A DNA stretch of 64,000 nucleotides from CAMBDS01 sp964355675 (lineage in GTDB: Bacteria; Electryoneota; AABM5-125-24; Hatepunaeales; Hatepunaeaceae). The notes under the pieces are model-generated. The model did no database searches and was not told the DNA's origin. It was given only the letters and a program-made list of their open reading frames with translations. Within the stretch, counting starts at the first letter, position 1. The number at the start of each line of letters is the position of its first letter. The position numbers were made by a program, and so were the translations under genes. Shown piece by piece: positions 1 to 7,564 of the stretch. The stretch spans positions 1 through 64,000 of the forward strand of contig CAYHEC010000015.1 of the NCBI GenBank assembly GCA_964355675.1, written 5' to 3'.

Positions 1-1939
1 GCACGAGGTGAGGCGGACAGCTGTCCGCCTCACCAAAGAACCGCCACTCCAGCACAGTCTCATCAAACCGCGCAACCTCCCCATCGACCAGCCACGTAAT
101 CGACCAGCCGGCTGAATCGGGCTCGCTCGGCACAACCTCGAAACGAATGAGGCTGTCAGGCAAGACTTCAAGCGAAATGTCCTCCGGCGCAAAGCTCCAG
201 ATTGCGCCTTTGACGGCTACATTCCAGACAACCTCGTCGCTCGACTGGTCACGGTATGCCAGCCCCTCGACCGCGTAATTCCCCGACTGGAGGAAAGAGA
301 TGGTAGCTTGGGCATCCTCGCCCGAGCGCTCCGGTTCTCCCTGATTATCGAGATTATTCTTCCTCCAGAGATACTGCACGTCATCGTTACCACCGACGGC
401 GGCTACGGAATCGATTGTAAAATCAACGGCTACTCCTCGGCGGATGGTGAGGTTGAGTGTGTCTGGGGAATGGGATTGGATGTAGAGGTCGGTCGCATGG
501 ACTGCCCATTGCACCGAATCGGCGAATACCCCGTCAGACACCACGCATTTTACACTGTAGTCACCCAAATCGGGGAAGCTAATGGTGGCAGTGTCCGCAT
601 CCGAAACCGTCTCATCATTGAGTGTCCAACGGTAAATAAGCGAGTCGTCTTGCTGATCTTCGGCGTCAATGGAAAAGGAGATCGATTCGCCCATGAGGAT
701 GGTCATGTCGAGTTCAATGGGGAAATGGGATAAAATCGATGGAGCGAAACGCTCAGCAGGCAAACCAAGAAGAATTCCACGATATACATTCCGTCTTCCT
801 CTGCCGGCAATGACGGGCGCGCCATCGCCATCAAGAATCACTGACGTATATTCGGCTATCTGAACGTCGCCTATTTGTTGGTCGATACGGCTCCACATCA
901 GGTTTCCTCGCGCATCCGTTCGCACCATCTCTCCGCACGGCGTTCCGTCACCGGGAACTGGAGAATAATCTCCGACGACTAGAAATCCGCCGTCTGGCAA
1001 AGCAACAAGAGCTCTCCCGTAGTCACCGCGGTCAGTCAGATCGTAGGTTTGACTCCAGATTTCATCCCCATTGTCGTTGAATCGAACGAGCAGAATGGCA
1101 GTGCCTCTCATAGGAACCGAGCTTGTTCCGCAAGCGACGAAACCGCCGCGCGGGCTTGATACAAGTCCCCAGAATCTTCCAGCCCACTCATGAGCCCATT
1201 GCAACTCGCCATTGAAGTCAGTCTTCATTACCAAGGCGCCGACCCCCACGCCATTGCCCGCAAAAATAAATCCATCGTCCGTTTCTCTGACCGCATACAA
1301 GGATCGAGCAGTTTGTGGGTAACACCTTTCCCAAGCGACATCTCCGTTTGCTTCGATCATGGTCGCGTACCCCCCCGAAGCTCCATCCAGTTTTGCCCGG
1401 CCGCAGCCAAGGTAATTCCCGCCCTTAAGTTCAATAACAGCCTGGCAGCCACTCCCGGCGGGATTCTCACCGTAGTAATACATCCACGACAGGCCTCCGT
1501 TCGAGTTCACCTTTAACACGGTAAAGTAACTCCGCCCATAGCCGTTCGTAGTGTCGATATATTGAGCTGTGCCTCCGATGAGATACCCATTGTCGTCGGT
1601 GCCGATAACAGAGTTAGCCATCGACATAAATGCGGGAATATTGTCGTCACGAAAGCGCTCACTTAAGAAAGGTTCGCCTTCTCCATCTGTCGCCATTACC
1701 CAGAAAGCGACCGTCATATAATTCCATCGATCCGCACCCACAGTTAAGTTGCCGCATGTAGCGAATCCCGGTGTACGGTGAGTTCTGGTCCAGGCCACGT
1801 CGCCAAATCCGCCTCCCGCTCCTTCCTGATTGTAAAGTCTTAACCATGTTGGGTTGGGCTGGGCGTGAAGGGTGGGCGTCGTTGCGCCCTGAAGCAGAAC
1901 AAACACCGCGATGGTTAGCAGACTGATTCGATTCCGCAT
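1..1939 (-). CDS. Secreted multi-repeat protein, 3' end beyond the window
   Basis: The reading frame stays open from an ATG at 1939 to the window edge, giving at least 646 residues. The N-terminus is a typical signal peptide (MRNRISLLTIAVFVLL, cleavage near HAQP). Residues about 30-400 hold repeats in which an Asn/Asp-Gly turn is followed by a Trp (NGGLSWMYY, NGDVAWERC, NGELQWAHEW, NGDEIWSQTY) and a 'DGGF-(I/L)-x-x-G' strand (DDGFIFAG, RGGFVACG, DGGFLVVG). This is the pattern of propeller-like delta-60/SBBP repeats. Residues about 430-640 look like two or three Ig/PKD-type domains (RWTLNDE, GDYSVKCVVSDG, LWRKNN). By analogy with other genes in this window it may end in a type IX sorting domain, but that end is not visible. 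Function unknown; probably a surface or exported protein. Confidence 0.8.
   Translation of the reverse strand, partial: MRNRISLLTIAVFVLLQGATTPTLHAQPNPTWLRLYNQEGAGGGFGDVAWTRTHRTPGFATCGNLTVGADRWNYMTVAFWVMATDGEGEPFLSERFRDDNIPAFMSMANSVIGTDDNGYLIGGTAQYIDTTNGYGRSYFTVLKVNSNGGLSWMYYYGENPAGSGCQAVIELKGGNYLGCGRAKLDGASGGYATMIEANGDVAWERCYPQTARSLYAVRETDDGFIFAGNGVGVGALVMKTDFNGELQWAHEWAGRFWGLVSSPRGGFVACGTSSVPMRGTAILLVRFNDNGDEIWSQTYDLTDRGDYGRALVALPDGGFLVVGDYSPVPGDGTPCGEMVRTDARGNLMWSRIDQQIGDVQIAEYTSVILDGDGAPVIAGRGRRNVYRGILLGLPAERFAPSILSHFPIELDMTILMGESISFSIDAEDQQDDSLIYRWTLNDETVSDADTATISFPDLGDYSVKCVVSDGVFADSVQWAVHATDLYIQSHSPDTLNLTIRRGVAVDFTIDSVAAVGGNDDVQYLWRKNNLDNQGEPERSGEDAQATISFLQSGNYAVEGLAYRDQSSDEVVWNVAVKGAIWSFAPEDISLEVLPDSLIRFEVVPSEPDSAGWSITWLVDGEVARFDETVLEWRFFGEADSCPPHLV
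7..34. repeat. 28-bp perfect palindrome inside the secreted-protein gene
   Basis: Positions 7-20 are the exact reverse complement of 21-34 (core GGCGGACAGCTGTCCGCC), with no loop. It lies in frame in the upstream coding sequence and resembles the GCGGAC...GTCCGC module found elsewhere in this window (6905-6922, 39541-39558, 59804-59821). Confidence 0.7.
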
Positions 1940-2043
1940 TTTATTTCCTTCTATAAATCCTTACTACTCTTGCTTCCACCCGGACAACTCGATGGAGATG
2001 GGGACGGCATTGTCGGCCCCCATCTCCTTCATTTTGACCTAAA

Positions 2044-2475
2044 TTAGCGTCCGTTGGCTGGAACGAAAAACCAGTCTTCGGGGTCAGCGATGTTATTACC
2101 CCCGAGTTCGATATCCCCGCAATCCTGGAAGTGATTGAAAAGAGGATCAGCCAAGTTCCAGTTGCCACCGACAAAATCAACCGACCAAGAGTTCGCACCG
2201 AACCAATCGCCTCCCTGGAGTGTGAACTCATCGGAGTCGATAGTGCGCCAATAGAGAGCGCCGGCGCCCGCATATTCCATGTCGATTGGATCGCCAACTG
2301 GGCCAAACTCGTCATAGAAGATGATGCGGAACGTAATAAATCCTGCACCGATCCATTCAGGTTGCTCCTCATCATTCCAAGCGTTCAGCCAGAAATTGAG
2401 ATCGGTAGCTTCTGCTATTCCGCTCATCCCAACGACAAAACAAAACGCGACTAATAGGAACACAAACTTTTTCAT
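2044..2475 (-). CDS. Small secreted protein of unknown function
   Basis: 143 residues from the ATG at 2475, chosen because GGAGG stands five bases upstream and the first 22 residues form a clean signal peptide (MKKFVFLLVAFCFVV, cleavage near AEA). An in-frame upstream start at 2505 would put ten extra residues before the signal. The mature part, about 120 residues, is acidic and rich in Trp, Phe, Asn and Gly (ALYWRTID, GGDWFGANSW) and has no domain I recognise. It has one Cys. It lies about 100 bases upstream of the large secreted protein on the same strand, behind a strong promoter and a leader with three hairpins, so it may be abundant or tightly controlled. Confidence 0.75.
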   Translation of the reverse strand: MKKFVFLLVAFCFVVGMSGIAEATDLNFWLNAWNDEEQPEWIGAGFITFRIIFYDEFGPVGDPIDMEYAGAGALYWRTIDSDEFTLQGGDWFGANSWSVDFVGGNWNLADPLFNHFQDCGDIELGGNNIADPEDWFFVPANGR

Positions 2476-2552
2476 TACAACCTCCATTTGCAAATTTGGA
2501 CTCAATTTTGTAAATTAGAGGCGAAGGTGAGTCCTATTCCCTTCACCCTGTG

Positions 2553-2594
2553 TCGGGCTCGCCGTCTCCGGGAAGAGATGTTTGGCGAGCCCGA
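2553..2594 (-). other. Hairpin in the leader of the small secreted protein
   Basis: A perfect 11-bp stem (TCGGGCTCGCC with GGCGAGCCCGA) encloses about 20 bases. It is the hairpin nearest the 2475 start codon. There is no U-run after it in the minus direction, so it does not look like a terminator. Confidence 0.6.
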
Positions 2595-2606
2595 ACTCTT
2601 TTGTAA

Positions 2607-2632
2607 GCTGTCAGCCGCGGCGGGCTGACAGC
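2607..2632. other. Hairpin with GCTGTCAGCC arms
   Basis: A 10-bp stem (GCTGTCAGCC / GGGCTGACAGC) with a short GC-rich loop. It is similar in design to the GTCAACC hairpins after genes elsewhere in the window. Confidence 0.55.
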
Positions 2633-2644
2633 GGTTTATCAAAA

Positions 2645-2691
2645 AAACAGAGAACCCTCGTCCGGGTGGCTTTCAAGCTCCGGCGAGGGTT
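2645..2691 (-). terminator. Terminator-like hairpin in a leader
   Basis: AACCCTCG (2653-2660) pairs with CGAGGGTT (2684-2691). Read on the minus strand, the hairpin is followed by CTCTGTTTTTTT. No gene lies between it and the minus promoter at 2833-2861, so it would end a transcript of about 180 bases or act as an attenuator before the 2475 gene. Confidence 0.6.
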
Positions 2692-2832
2692 TTGTAGTCT
2701 TAAGCTCCAGAGATACTGGAGAGAGTTCCACTCGTTGTTATTAAAGTCGGCATAGTCAAAAAGATAAAAAGTTGACGCAATCGAAATAGGCAATTCTCTT
2801 CCTAACCGGCCATCAATCGGACGATCATTTCT

Positions 2833-2861
2833 AATATAGACATCGGTTGGATGTTTGTCAA
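2833..2861 (-). promoter_or_regulatory. Strong minus-strand promoter, TTGACA-N17-TATATT
   Basis: On the minus strand TTGACA (2861-2856) and TATATT (2838-2833) are separated by exactly 17 bases. It points toward the small secreted protein at 2475, leaving a leader of about 350 bases with three hairpins. Confidence 0.65.
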
Positions 2862-2992
2862 GAGAATTCTAAATTTTTTTTTTTTTAATAATTAGGGTAA
2901 ATTTCGAAGTCAAGTACTGGCGACACAACACAAGATTGGTTGCAGACCTCGGCAGGAATAGCTGACCACACCATCTCATCTCTATTTGCCCC

Positions 2993-3021
2993 TTGACAAA
3001 TAATCTATACATTTGTATATT
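2993..3021 (+). promoter_or_regulatory. Promoter of the imuB-dnaE2 operon
   Basis: TTGACA at 2993-2998 and TATATT at 3016-3021 with a 17-base spacer, immediately upstream of the error-prone polymerase operon. Transcription should start near 3028. Confidence 0.65.
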
Positions 3022-3038
3022 ACTACACAACTGTATAG
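3005..3038. promoter_or_regulatory. Candidate SOS-type operator dyads
   Basis: Three nested dyads overlap the -10 region: ATACA-TT-TGTAT (3007-3018), TACA-CAAC-TGTA (3024-3035), and an outer pair CTATACA (3005-3011) / TGTATAG (3032-3038). Position and symmetry suit a LexA-like repressor, as imuB-dnaE2 cassettes are normally SOS-controlled, but the sequence is not a LexA box I recognise. No lexA gene is in the window. Confidence 0.4.
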
Positions 3039-4347
3039 ATATAATTACTGGTTACTAGTCACTAGTCACTGGTCACTGGTTACTGGTCACTGGTCACTTA
3101 AAACTGATAACTTACAACTGAAAACTTACAACCGGCGGATCGTCTGCCTGACGATCCCATCCTTCCCTATCGCTATCGAACGGGTGCAGAACAAGTCACT
3201 CCGCGGGCGTCCTATCGCTGTCGCACAGACTGACTCGACACGCTCGCGCTGTCTTGCCTTGTCCGATGAAGCACGCAGGATGGGTGTCCGCATCGGCAAT
3301 ACCGTCGGCGAAGCTCGCAAGAAGTGCAGGGACCTGATTGTCCGCGAGCCGAACACCAATCTCTACCGACGCGCCTCAGAGGCAATCGGGAAGATCGTCG
3401 CCGAGTTCAGTCCGCTGGTCGAACCGGCTCGCTCGGGAAGGCATTACCTTGACCTGACGGGATCGGAGAGGCTGTTTGGTTCAGCTCGGGATGTTGCCGA
3501 TGTCATCCGCAAGAGGATTACTGACAGGCTGACACTTCCTGCCGATGCCGGTCTTGCCGCTAACAAACTGGTCAGCCGAGTAGCTTCGTTCGACGCGGCA
3601 AAGAGCGATCTTATCGAGGTTCCGCATGGTTCGGAACGGTCTTATCTCTCACCTCATCAAGTCGAAATCCTTCCGGCTGTGGCCAATGATACGCGGATTA
3701 AGCTATTTGACCTGAACATTCGGCTTGTCGAACAAGTGAACATGCTGACTAACGAATTGCTGTTCGCCGCTGTAGGCCCGACAGCTTTCCTTGTATCGCG
3801 TCAGTCATTGGGTATCGATCCGTCGCCGGTGACTCCTCCGGGGCGAGATCCGCATATCATACTGGCACAAGAACTTTCTGAAGACAGCAATAACCGGGAG
3901 GTTGTTGAACATGCTATTCACAACCTCGCGCTGGAAGGCATTTTGAGGCTGTGTAATTCCGGCTTCGACGCAACGGAGGTTACGCTGAATCTCACTTACA
4001 GTGACCAGAAAAGAGAGGGGAAGTCGCTGGTTCTGGCTCCCCGTAATCGGTACGGCGAACAGTTGCTCGCCGTAATTGTTGATCTTTTCACCAAGATCCA
4101 GATCCGCCGGGTTCGCTTCAGACGCATTGAACTTGACTTCAGAAAACTTATTCTACACGTCGAACAGGGTGATCTCTGGAGTAGATCTAATACGCTGTTT
4201 CCTAATAATTTGGAAAGGTCGAATATCAATAAAATCAGTTCCAGACAAGTTATCTCAATAGGTTCGGGTCACGCGCCGTCATTATTGAATGCTATGAACC
4301 TGATACGCACCCGTTTTGGCAGTTCTGCCATTGCTTGGGGAGCCTGA
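3013..4347 (+). CDS. imuB: ImuB-like inactive Y-family DNA polymerase
   Basis: About 400 residues of the frame match the Y-family (DinB/ImuB) fold, from RRIVCLTIPSFPIAIERV (near 3130-3180) through the ImuB/DinB landmark HYLDLTGSERLFG (near 3445). The metal-binding residues expected of an active DinB are absent: the usual D-x-D-x-F-F start reads LTIPSFP, and the S-x-D-E before the LD-TG motif reads PARSGR. This is the ImuB situation, in which the protein acts as an adaptor between DnaE2 and the sliding clamp rather than as a polymerase. The coordinates give the whole open frame. Its first codon (TTG at 3013) overlaps the -10 box and cannot be the real start. Between the promoter and residue RRIV there is no in-frame ATG, GTG or TTG, so translation must start at a non-canonical codon (CTG 3118 or ATC near 3139 are possible). 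The stop is one base before the dnaE2 GTG. No imuA is present. Confidence 0.75.
   Translation: MYITTQLYRYNYWLLVTSHWSLVTGHWSLKTDNLQLKTYNRRIVCLTIPSFPIAIERVQNKSLRGRPIAVAQTDSTRSRCLALSDEARRMGVRIGNTVGEARKKCRDLIVREPNTNLYRRASEAIGKIVAEFSPLVEPARSGRHYLDLTGSERLFGSARDVADVIRKRITDRLTLPADAGLAANKLVSRVASFDAAKSDLIEVPHGSERSYLSPHQVEILPAVANDTRIKLFDLNIRLVEQVNMLTNELLFAAVGPTAFLVSRQSLGIDPSPVTPPGRDPHIILAQELSEDSNNREVVEHAIHNLALEGILRLCNSGFDATEVTLNLTYSDQKREGKSLVLAPRNRYGEQLLAVIVDLFTKIQIRRVRFRRIELDFRKLILHVEQGDLWSRSNTLFPNNLERSNINKISSRQVISIGSGHAPSLLNAMNLIRTRFGSSAIAWGA
3046..3129 (+). repeat. Twelve-unit heptamer tandem repeat in the imuB leader
   Basis: Twelve consecutive 7-mers: TACTGGT, TACTAGT, CACTAGT, CACTGGT twice, TACTGGT, CACTGGT, CACTTAA, AACTGAT, AACTTAC, AACTGAA, AACTTAC. 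The core ACT holds its phase in all 12. It lies between the promoter and the first conserved polymerase residues. Confidence 0.75.
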
Positions 4348-4348
4348 A

Positions 4349-7300
4349 GTGTATGTCCCACTTAATATCCACTCCGGGTACACGCTTGGCTGGGGGGTTG
4401 ACTCACTCGAAACAATCTGCCGGAATGCCAAAGAACAAGGCTGTCCGGCAATAGCTTTGACCGACACGAACAACCTCTATGGTTTGATTTTTTTCATACA
4501 GACTGCAGGGCAGTTTAACGTGAGGCCGATTGTTGGGGCAGAGGTGGTTGATCAGGGTGGAGATCGAGCAACGCTACTTGTCAAGAATCATCAGGGATAT
4601 AAAAATCTCTCCCACATGCTCACTGACCGCCATTTCGATGCCGGATTCAGGCTCGAAAGCGCTTTGAAGAGTCGTTTTGAAGGATTGGTGGTCCTTTCGG
4701 ATCATCCGAAAATTCTGCGAAGCCTAAAAGGAGTTTCAGAGGATATATATGCCGAAATCTCACCCGGGCGGACAAGCTGGGAATTGCTGAAATACGCACG
4801 AGAGAATCGTCTTGCGGTTGTTGCGACACCGAGGTCGTACTGGTCGGAACCGGATGGCTATGGACTTCACTTGCTCAACCGGGCAATATCGCTAAACAGC
4901 ACACTGAGCGATTTGAAGCCGGGATCTCATGCCCCGAAAACAGCTCGTTTTCTGACAGAAAAAGGCTTGCGAGACGCCTGTTCCATTATCCCCGAATCCG
5001 TCGATAACACTTTGAAAATTGCGGACAAGTGCAACTGGACGCCAGATTTTGGTGTTGTTTATCCCGAAGTCGAACTAGGTATGAACGGTAGTGGCGACTT
5101 TAGTCGCCAGCAGGGGTCGGCGACTAAAGTCGCCGCTACCCGGATTCTACGTGACAAAGCCTATTCCGGGGCGCTTTGGCGCTATGGTGAAGTTAACCCA
5201 GCGATTTGCGACCGGATCGAGCACGAAATGCGCCTTATCGAGGAACGCGGCTTCGCGCCGGTCTTTCTGGTCGTCGAGGATATCGTCAAACACGCTTCAC
5301 GCACCTGTGGACGAGGTTCGGCGGCGGCGAGTATCATCAGTTACTGCCTCGGCATCACCAACGTCGATCCAATCCGCTATAATCTTTTTTTCGAGCGCTT
5401 TATCAACATGGCACGGGTTGAACCACCCGACATCGATATCGACTTCGCCTGGGATGAACGAGATGATATACTTGCTTATGTTTTCGAGCGTTACGGAGAA
5501 ACTCGCTCGGCAATGGTATCGAATCACGTGACCTTCCAACAGCGGTCTGCCATTCGCGAGATCGCCAAGGTTTACGGCATTCCCGATGGCGAAATCTCTA
5601 CAATGACGAAGCGGCTCTCTCATTATGGCGATTATCTCGGCATCAGTCCGAAAATTGAACTGGAGAAAGGCAACCTGCCCGCTCCCTGGCCAGACATATT
5701 TGCGTCCTCCTACAAGTTACAGGACATCCCCCGGCATATCTCTGTTCATTGCGGTGGGATCGTCATCACCCCCGGCGAGACGGCAGACTGGGTTCCGACG
5801 CAGATGGCCGCCAAAGGCGTCAGGGTCATCCATTGGGAAAAGGACCAGACCGAAGACTCCGGCTTGGTCAAGATAGATTTGCTTGGCAACCGTTCACTGG
5901 CTGTCATTCGAGATGCAAAAGCCGCTGTCAAGTCCCACCTCGCAATCGACATCGATGTGGAACGGAAAAATCCACAGGACGACCCGACAACTCAAGAAAT
6001 AATCTCAAGAGGCGACACAATGGGTGTATTCTATATTGAGTCCCCTGCTACCCGTCTCTTACAAAAAAAAGCTGGCGTAGGAGACTACGACCACACTGTG
6101 CTCCACTCCTCGATCATCCGCCCAGCCGCCAACAAATTCATCGATATGTATCTGCGGCGACTGAAAGGCGAGTCCTGGCAACCGCTCCACCCGCTCATTG
6201 CCGACCTTCTTGATGAAAATTACGGGATTATGGTCTATCAGGAGGATGTCACCCGCGTAGCGATGAAGCTCGCCGGATTCCCACTGTCCGAAGCTGATGA
6301 ATTGCGGAAAATCCTTTCCAAGAAGCACAAACGATTGAAACTACTCGACTTGATGAAGAAGTTCTATGCTGGGGCGCGCGAACAAGGAGCTGTGGAGAGC
6401 GCAATAGATCGCATCTGGGAGATGATAATGAGCTTTGCTGGCTATTCGTTCTGCAAGCCACATTCAGCATCCTACGCCATCGTCAGCTATGAGAGCGCCT
6501 ACCTGCGCGCCCACCACCCTGCTGAGTTCATCGCGGCGGTAATCTCCAACCAGGGCGGGTTTTATGCAACATTCGCCTATGTCTCGGAAGCCAAGCGGAT
6601 GGGGCTGAAAGTACTGCCTCCGGACGTCAATTTGAGTGAGAAAAAATATGTTGGGAAGGGAAAAGAGGTGCGAGTCGGTTTTATGCAGATCAAGGGTCTG
6701 AACGACGAAACCATCCGTAGATTGCTGACTGTTAGGGATGACCAGCCTTACGCTAATTTTGAGGACTGCTGGCGTCGTGCCGGGCTGACGCCTTCGGATG
6801 CGAGACTATTGATACTTGCGGGGTGTTTTGACTCGCTTGAGGCTGGCAAAACCCGTCCGGAGTTGCTTTGGCAGGTAACGTTGAAAGGGAGTGACAATCG
6901 CCAGGCGGACGAGGGCGTCCGCTCGGACCCTTTTAAATTTTCGCACAAACGTAATTCCCAATCCGATCTTTTCACCCTCCCCACTCCAAAAACTCCAAAA
7001 GTCCCCCAATACGATGGACGAACACTGTTAGTGCAAGAGATCGAAACGCTCGGTTTTCTGATCAGTCGCCACCCAATGGAGCTTTATCAGGATAGAATCG
7101 AAAGGAGGCCGGTGATACGAGGTTGTAATTTGAAGGACCATGTTGGGAAACGGATCGATGTGGCAGGGTGGCTGGTGACCGCGAAAGTGGTTCCGACAAA
7201 GAAGGATGAGCCAATGGAGTTTGTAACGTTCGAGGATACAACGGCGTTAGTCGAGACGGTTTTCTTTCCCGACGCTTTTCGCAAGTTTAGCCAGATGCTG

Positions 7301-7390
7301 AGCTTCACGAAACCTTACCGCTTGACGGGTAGGGTGATGGAAGATTTCGGCGCGCTTACGATGGATGTTGAGAAAGTAGAGTTTCTATGA
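4349..7390 (+). CDS. dnaE2: Error-prone DNA polymerase III alpha subunit DnaE2/ImuC
   Basis: 1013 residues from GTG 4349, preceded by GGGGAG and two bases after the imuB start-of-stop region. The alternative TTG at 4316 would add residues not seen in the family, where the PHP domain begins almost at residue 1. Order: PHP domain (residues 1-200), polymerase palm/thumb with the catalytic PDIDIDF near 360-366 and KIDLLGNRS near 509, HhH region, clamp-type motif QSDLF near 871, and OB fold near 930-1010. The PHP first motif is NIHS rather than HxHS, so one metal ligand is lost and proofreading activity is unlikely. Length suits DnaE2 rather than replicative DnaE1. It presumably performs translesion synthesis with ImuB. 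Two palindromic repeat modules are embedded in frame (5087-5140 and 6905-6922), the second in the linker just before the clamp motif. Confidence 0.88.
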   Translation: MYVPLNIHSGYTLGWGVDSLETICRNAKEQGCPAIALTDTNNLYGLIFFIQTAGQFNVRPIVGAEVVDQGGDRATLLVKNHQGYKNLSHMLTDRHFDAGFRLESALKSRFEGLVVLSDHPKILRSLKGVSEDIYAEISPGRTSWELLKYARENRLAVVATPRSYWSEPDGYGLHLLNRAISLNSTLSDLKPGSHAPKTARFLTEKGLRDACSIIPESVDNTLKIADKCNWTPDFGVVYPEVELGMNGSGDFSRQQGSATKVAATRILRDKAYSGALWRYGEVNPAICDRIEHEMRLIEERGFAPVFLVVEDIVKHASRTCGRGSAAASIISYCLGITNVDPIRYNLFFERFINMARVEPPDIDIDFAWDERDDILAYVFERYGETRSAMVSNHVTFQQRSAIREIAKVYGIPDGEISTMTKRLSHYGDYLGISPKIELEKGNLPAPWPDIFASSYKLQDIPRHISVHCGGIVITPGETADWVPTQMAAKGVRVIHWEKDQTEDSGLVKIDLLGNRSLAVIRDAKAAVKSHLAIDIDVERKNPQDDPTTQEIISRGDTMGVFYIESPATRLLQKKAGVGDYDHTVLHSSIIRPAANKFIDMYLRRLKGESWQPLHPLIADLLDENYGIMVYQEDVTRVAMKLAGFPLSEADELRKILSKKHKRLKLLDLMKKFYAGAREQGAVESAIDRIWEMIMSFAGYSFCKPHSASYAIVSYESAYLRAHHPAEFIAAVISNQGGFYATFAYVSEAKRMGLKVLPPDVNLSEKKYVGKGKEVRVGFMQIKGLNDETIRRLLTVRDDQPYANFEDCWRRAGLTPSDARLLILAGCFDSLEAGKTRPELLWQVTLKGSDNRQADEGVRSDPFKFSHKRNSQSDLFTLPTPKTPKVPQYDGRTLLVQEIETLGFLISRHPMELYQDRIERRPVIRGCNLKDHVGKRIDVAGWLVTAKVVPTKKDEPMEFVTFEDTTALVETVFFPDAFRKFSQMLSFTKPYRLTGRVMEDFGALTMDVEKVEFL
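5087..5140. repeat. 54-bp palindromic module inserted in frame in dnaE2
   Basis: Arms 5087-5108 and 5119-5140 are inverted copies matching at 21 of 22 positions, with a 10-base loop. Each arm itself holds the palindrome GGCGACTTTAGTCGCC or its complement. Total 54 bp, exactly 18 codons, adding a segment containing SGDFSRQQGSATKVAATR to the protein. The same GTAGCGGCGAC...GTCGCCG theme occurs between genes at 32411-32428, 48790-48850 and 61235-61250. Confidence 0.75.
6905..6922. repeat. Second palindromic module in dnaE2
   Basis: GCGGACG-AGGG-CGTCCGC, a 7-bp stem with a 4-base loop. The reverse complement is identical over all 18 bases to 59804-59821, which lies inside a TIR-bounded element. 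In dnaE2 it encodes ADEGVR in a linker ahead of the QSDLF motif. Confidence 0.7.
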
Positions 7391-7452
7391 GGTGAAATTT
7401 GAGAGTTGTTGACTGTTTCGCGCCAAAGTCTGGCCGAGAATACGAGAATGTG

Positions 7453-7529
7453 TGTCGCAGGGCGTCCTCACCCTGCGACAAATAATTGTAAATTGTATCT
7501 TTGCCGCAGGGTGCGGACACCCTGCGGCA
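7453..7529. terminator. Twin hairpins between convergent dnaE2 and PDZ gene
   Basis: Hairpin 1: TGTCGCAGGG / CCCTGCGACA (7453-7480). Hairpin 2: TGCCGCAGGGTG / CACCCTGCGGCA, a perfect 12-bp stem (7502-7529). They are separated by two AATTGTA heptamers (7484-7497). They sit between two convergent genes and may end transcription from both sides, although no long U-run follows. The same CGCAGGGTG...CACCCTGCG module recurs at 29074-29169. Confidence 0.5.
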
Positions 7530-7564
7530 GGAAATCCATATTCTCAGACAGGCGGGTGCGAGCC

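Noticed and set aside
308..733. Plus-strand frames between 308 and 1516
   Set aside because: They lie opposite a continuous minus-strand frame with signal peptide and domain repeats, and their products are low-complexity shadows.
2611..2793. A 60-residue minus-strand frame in the leader of the small secreted protein
   Set aside because: It starts at a TTG with poor context, passes through the terminator-like hairpin, and encodes no recognisable peptide; a leader RNA is the simpler reading.
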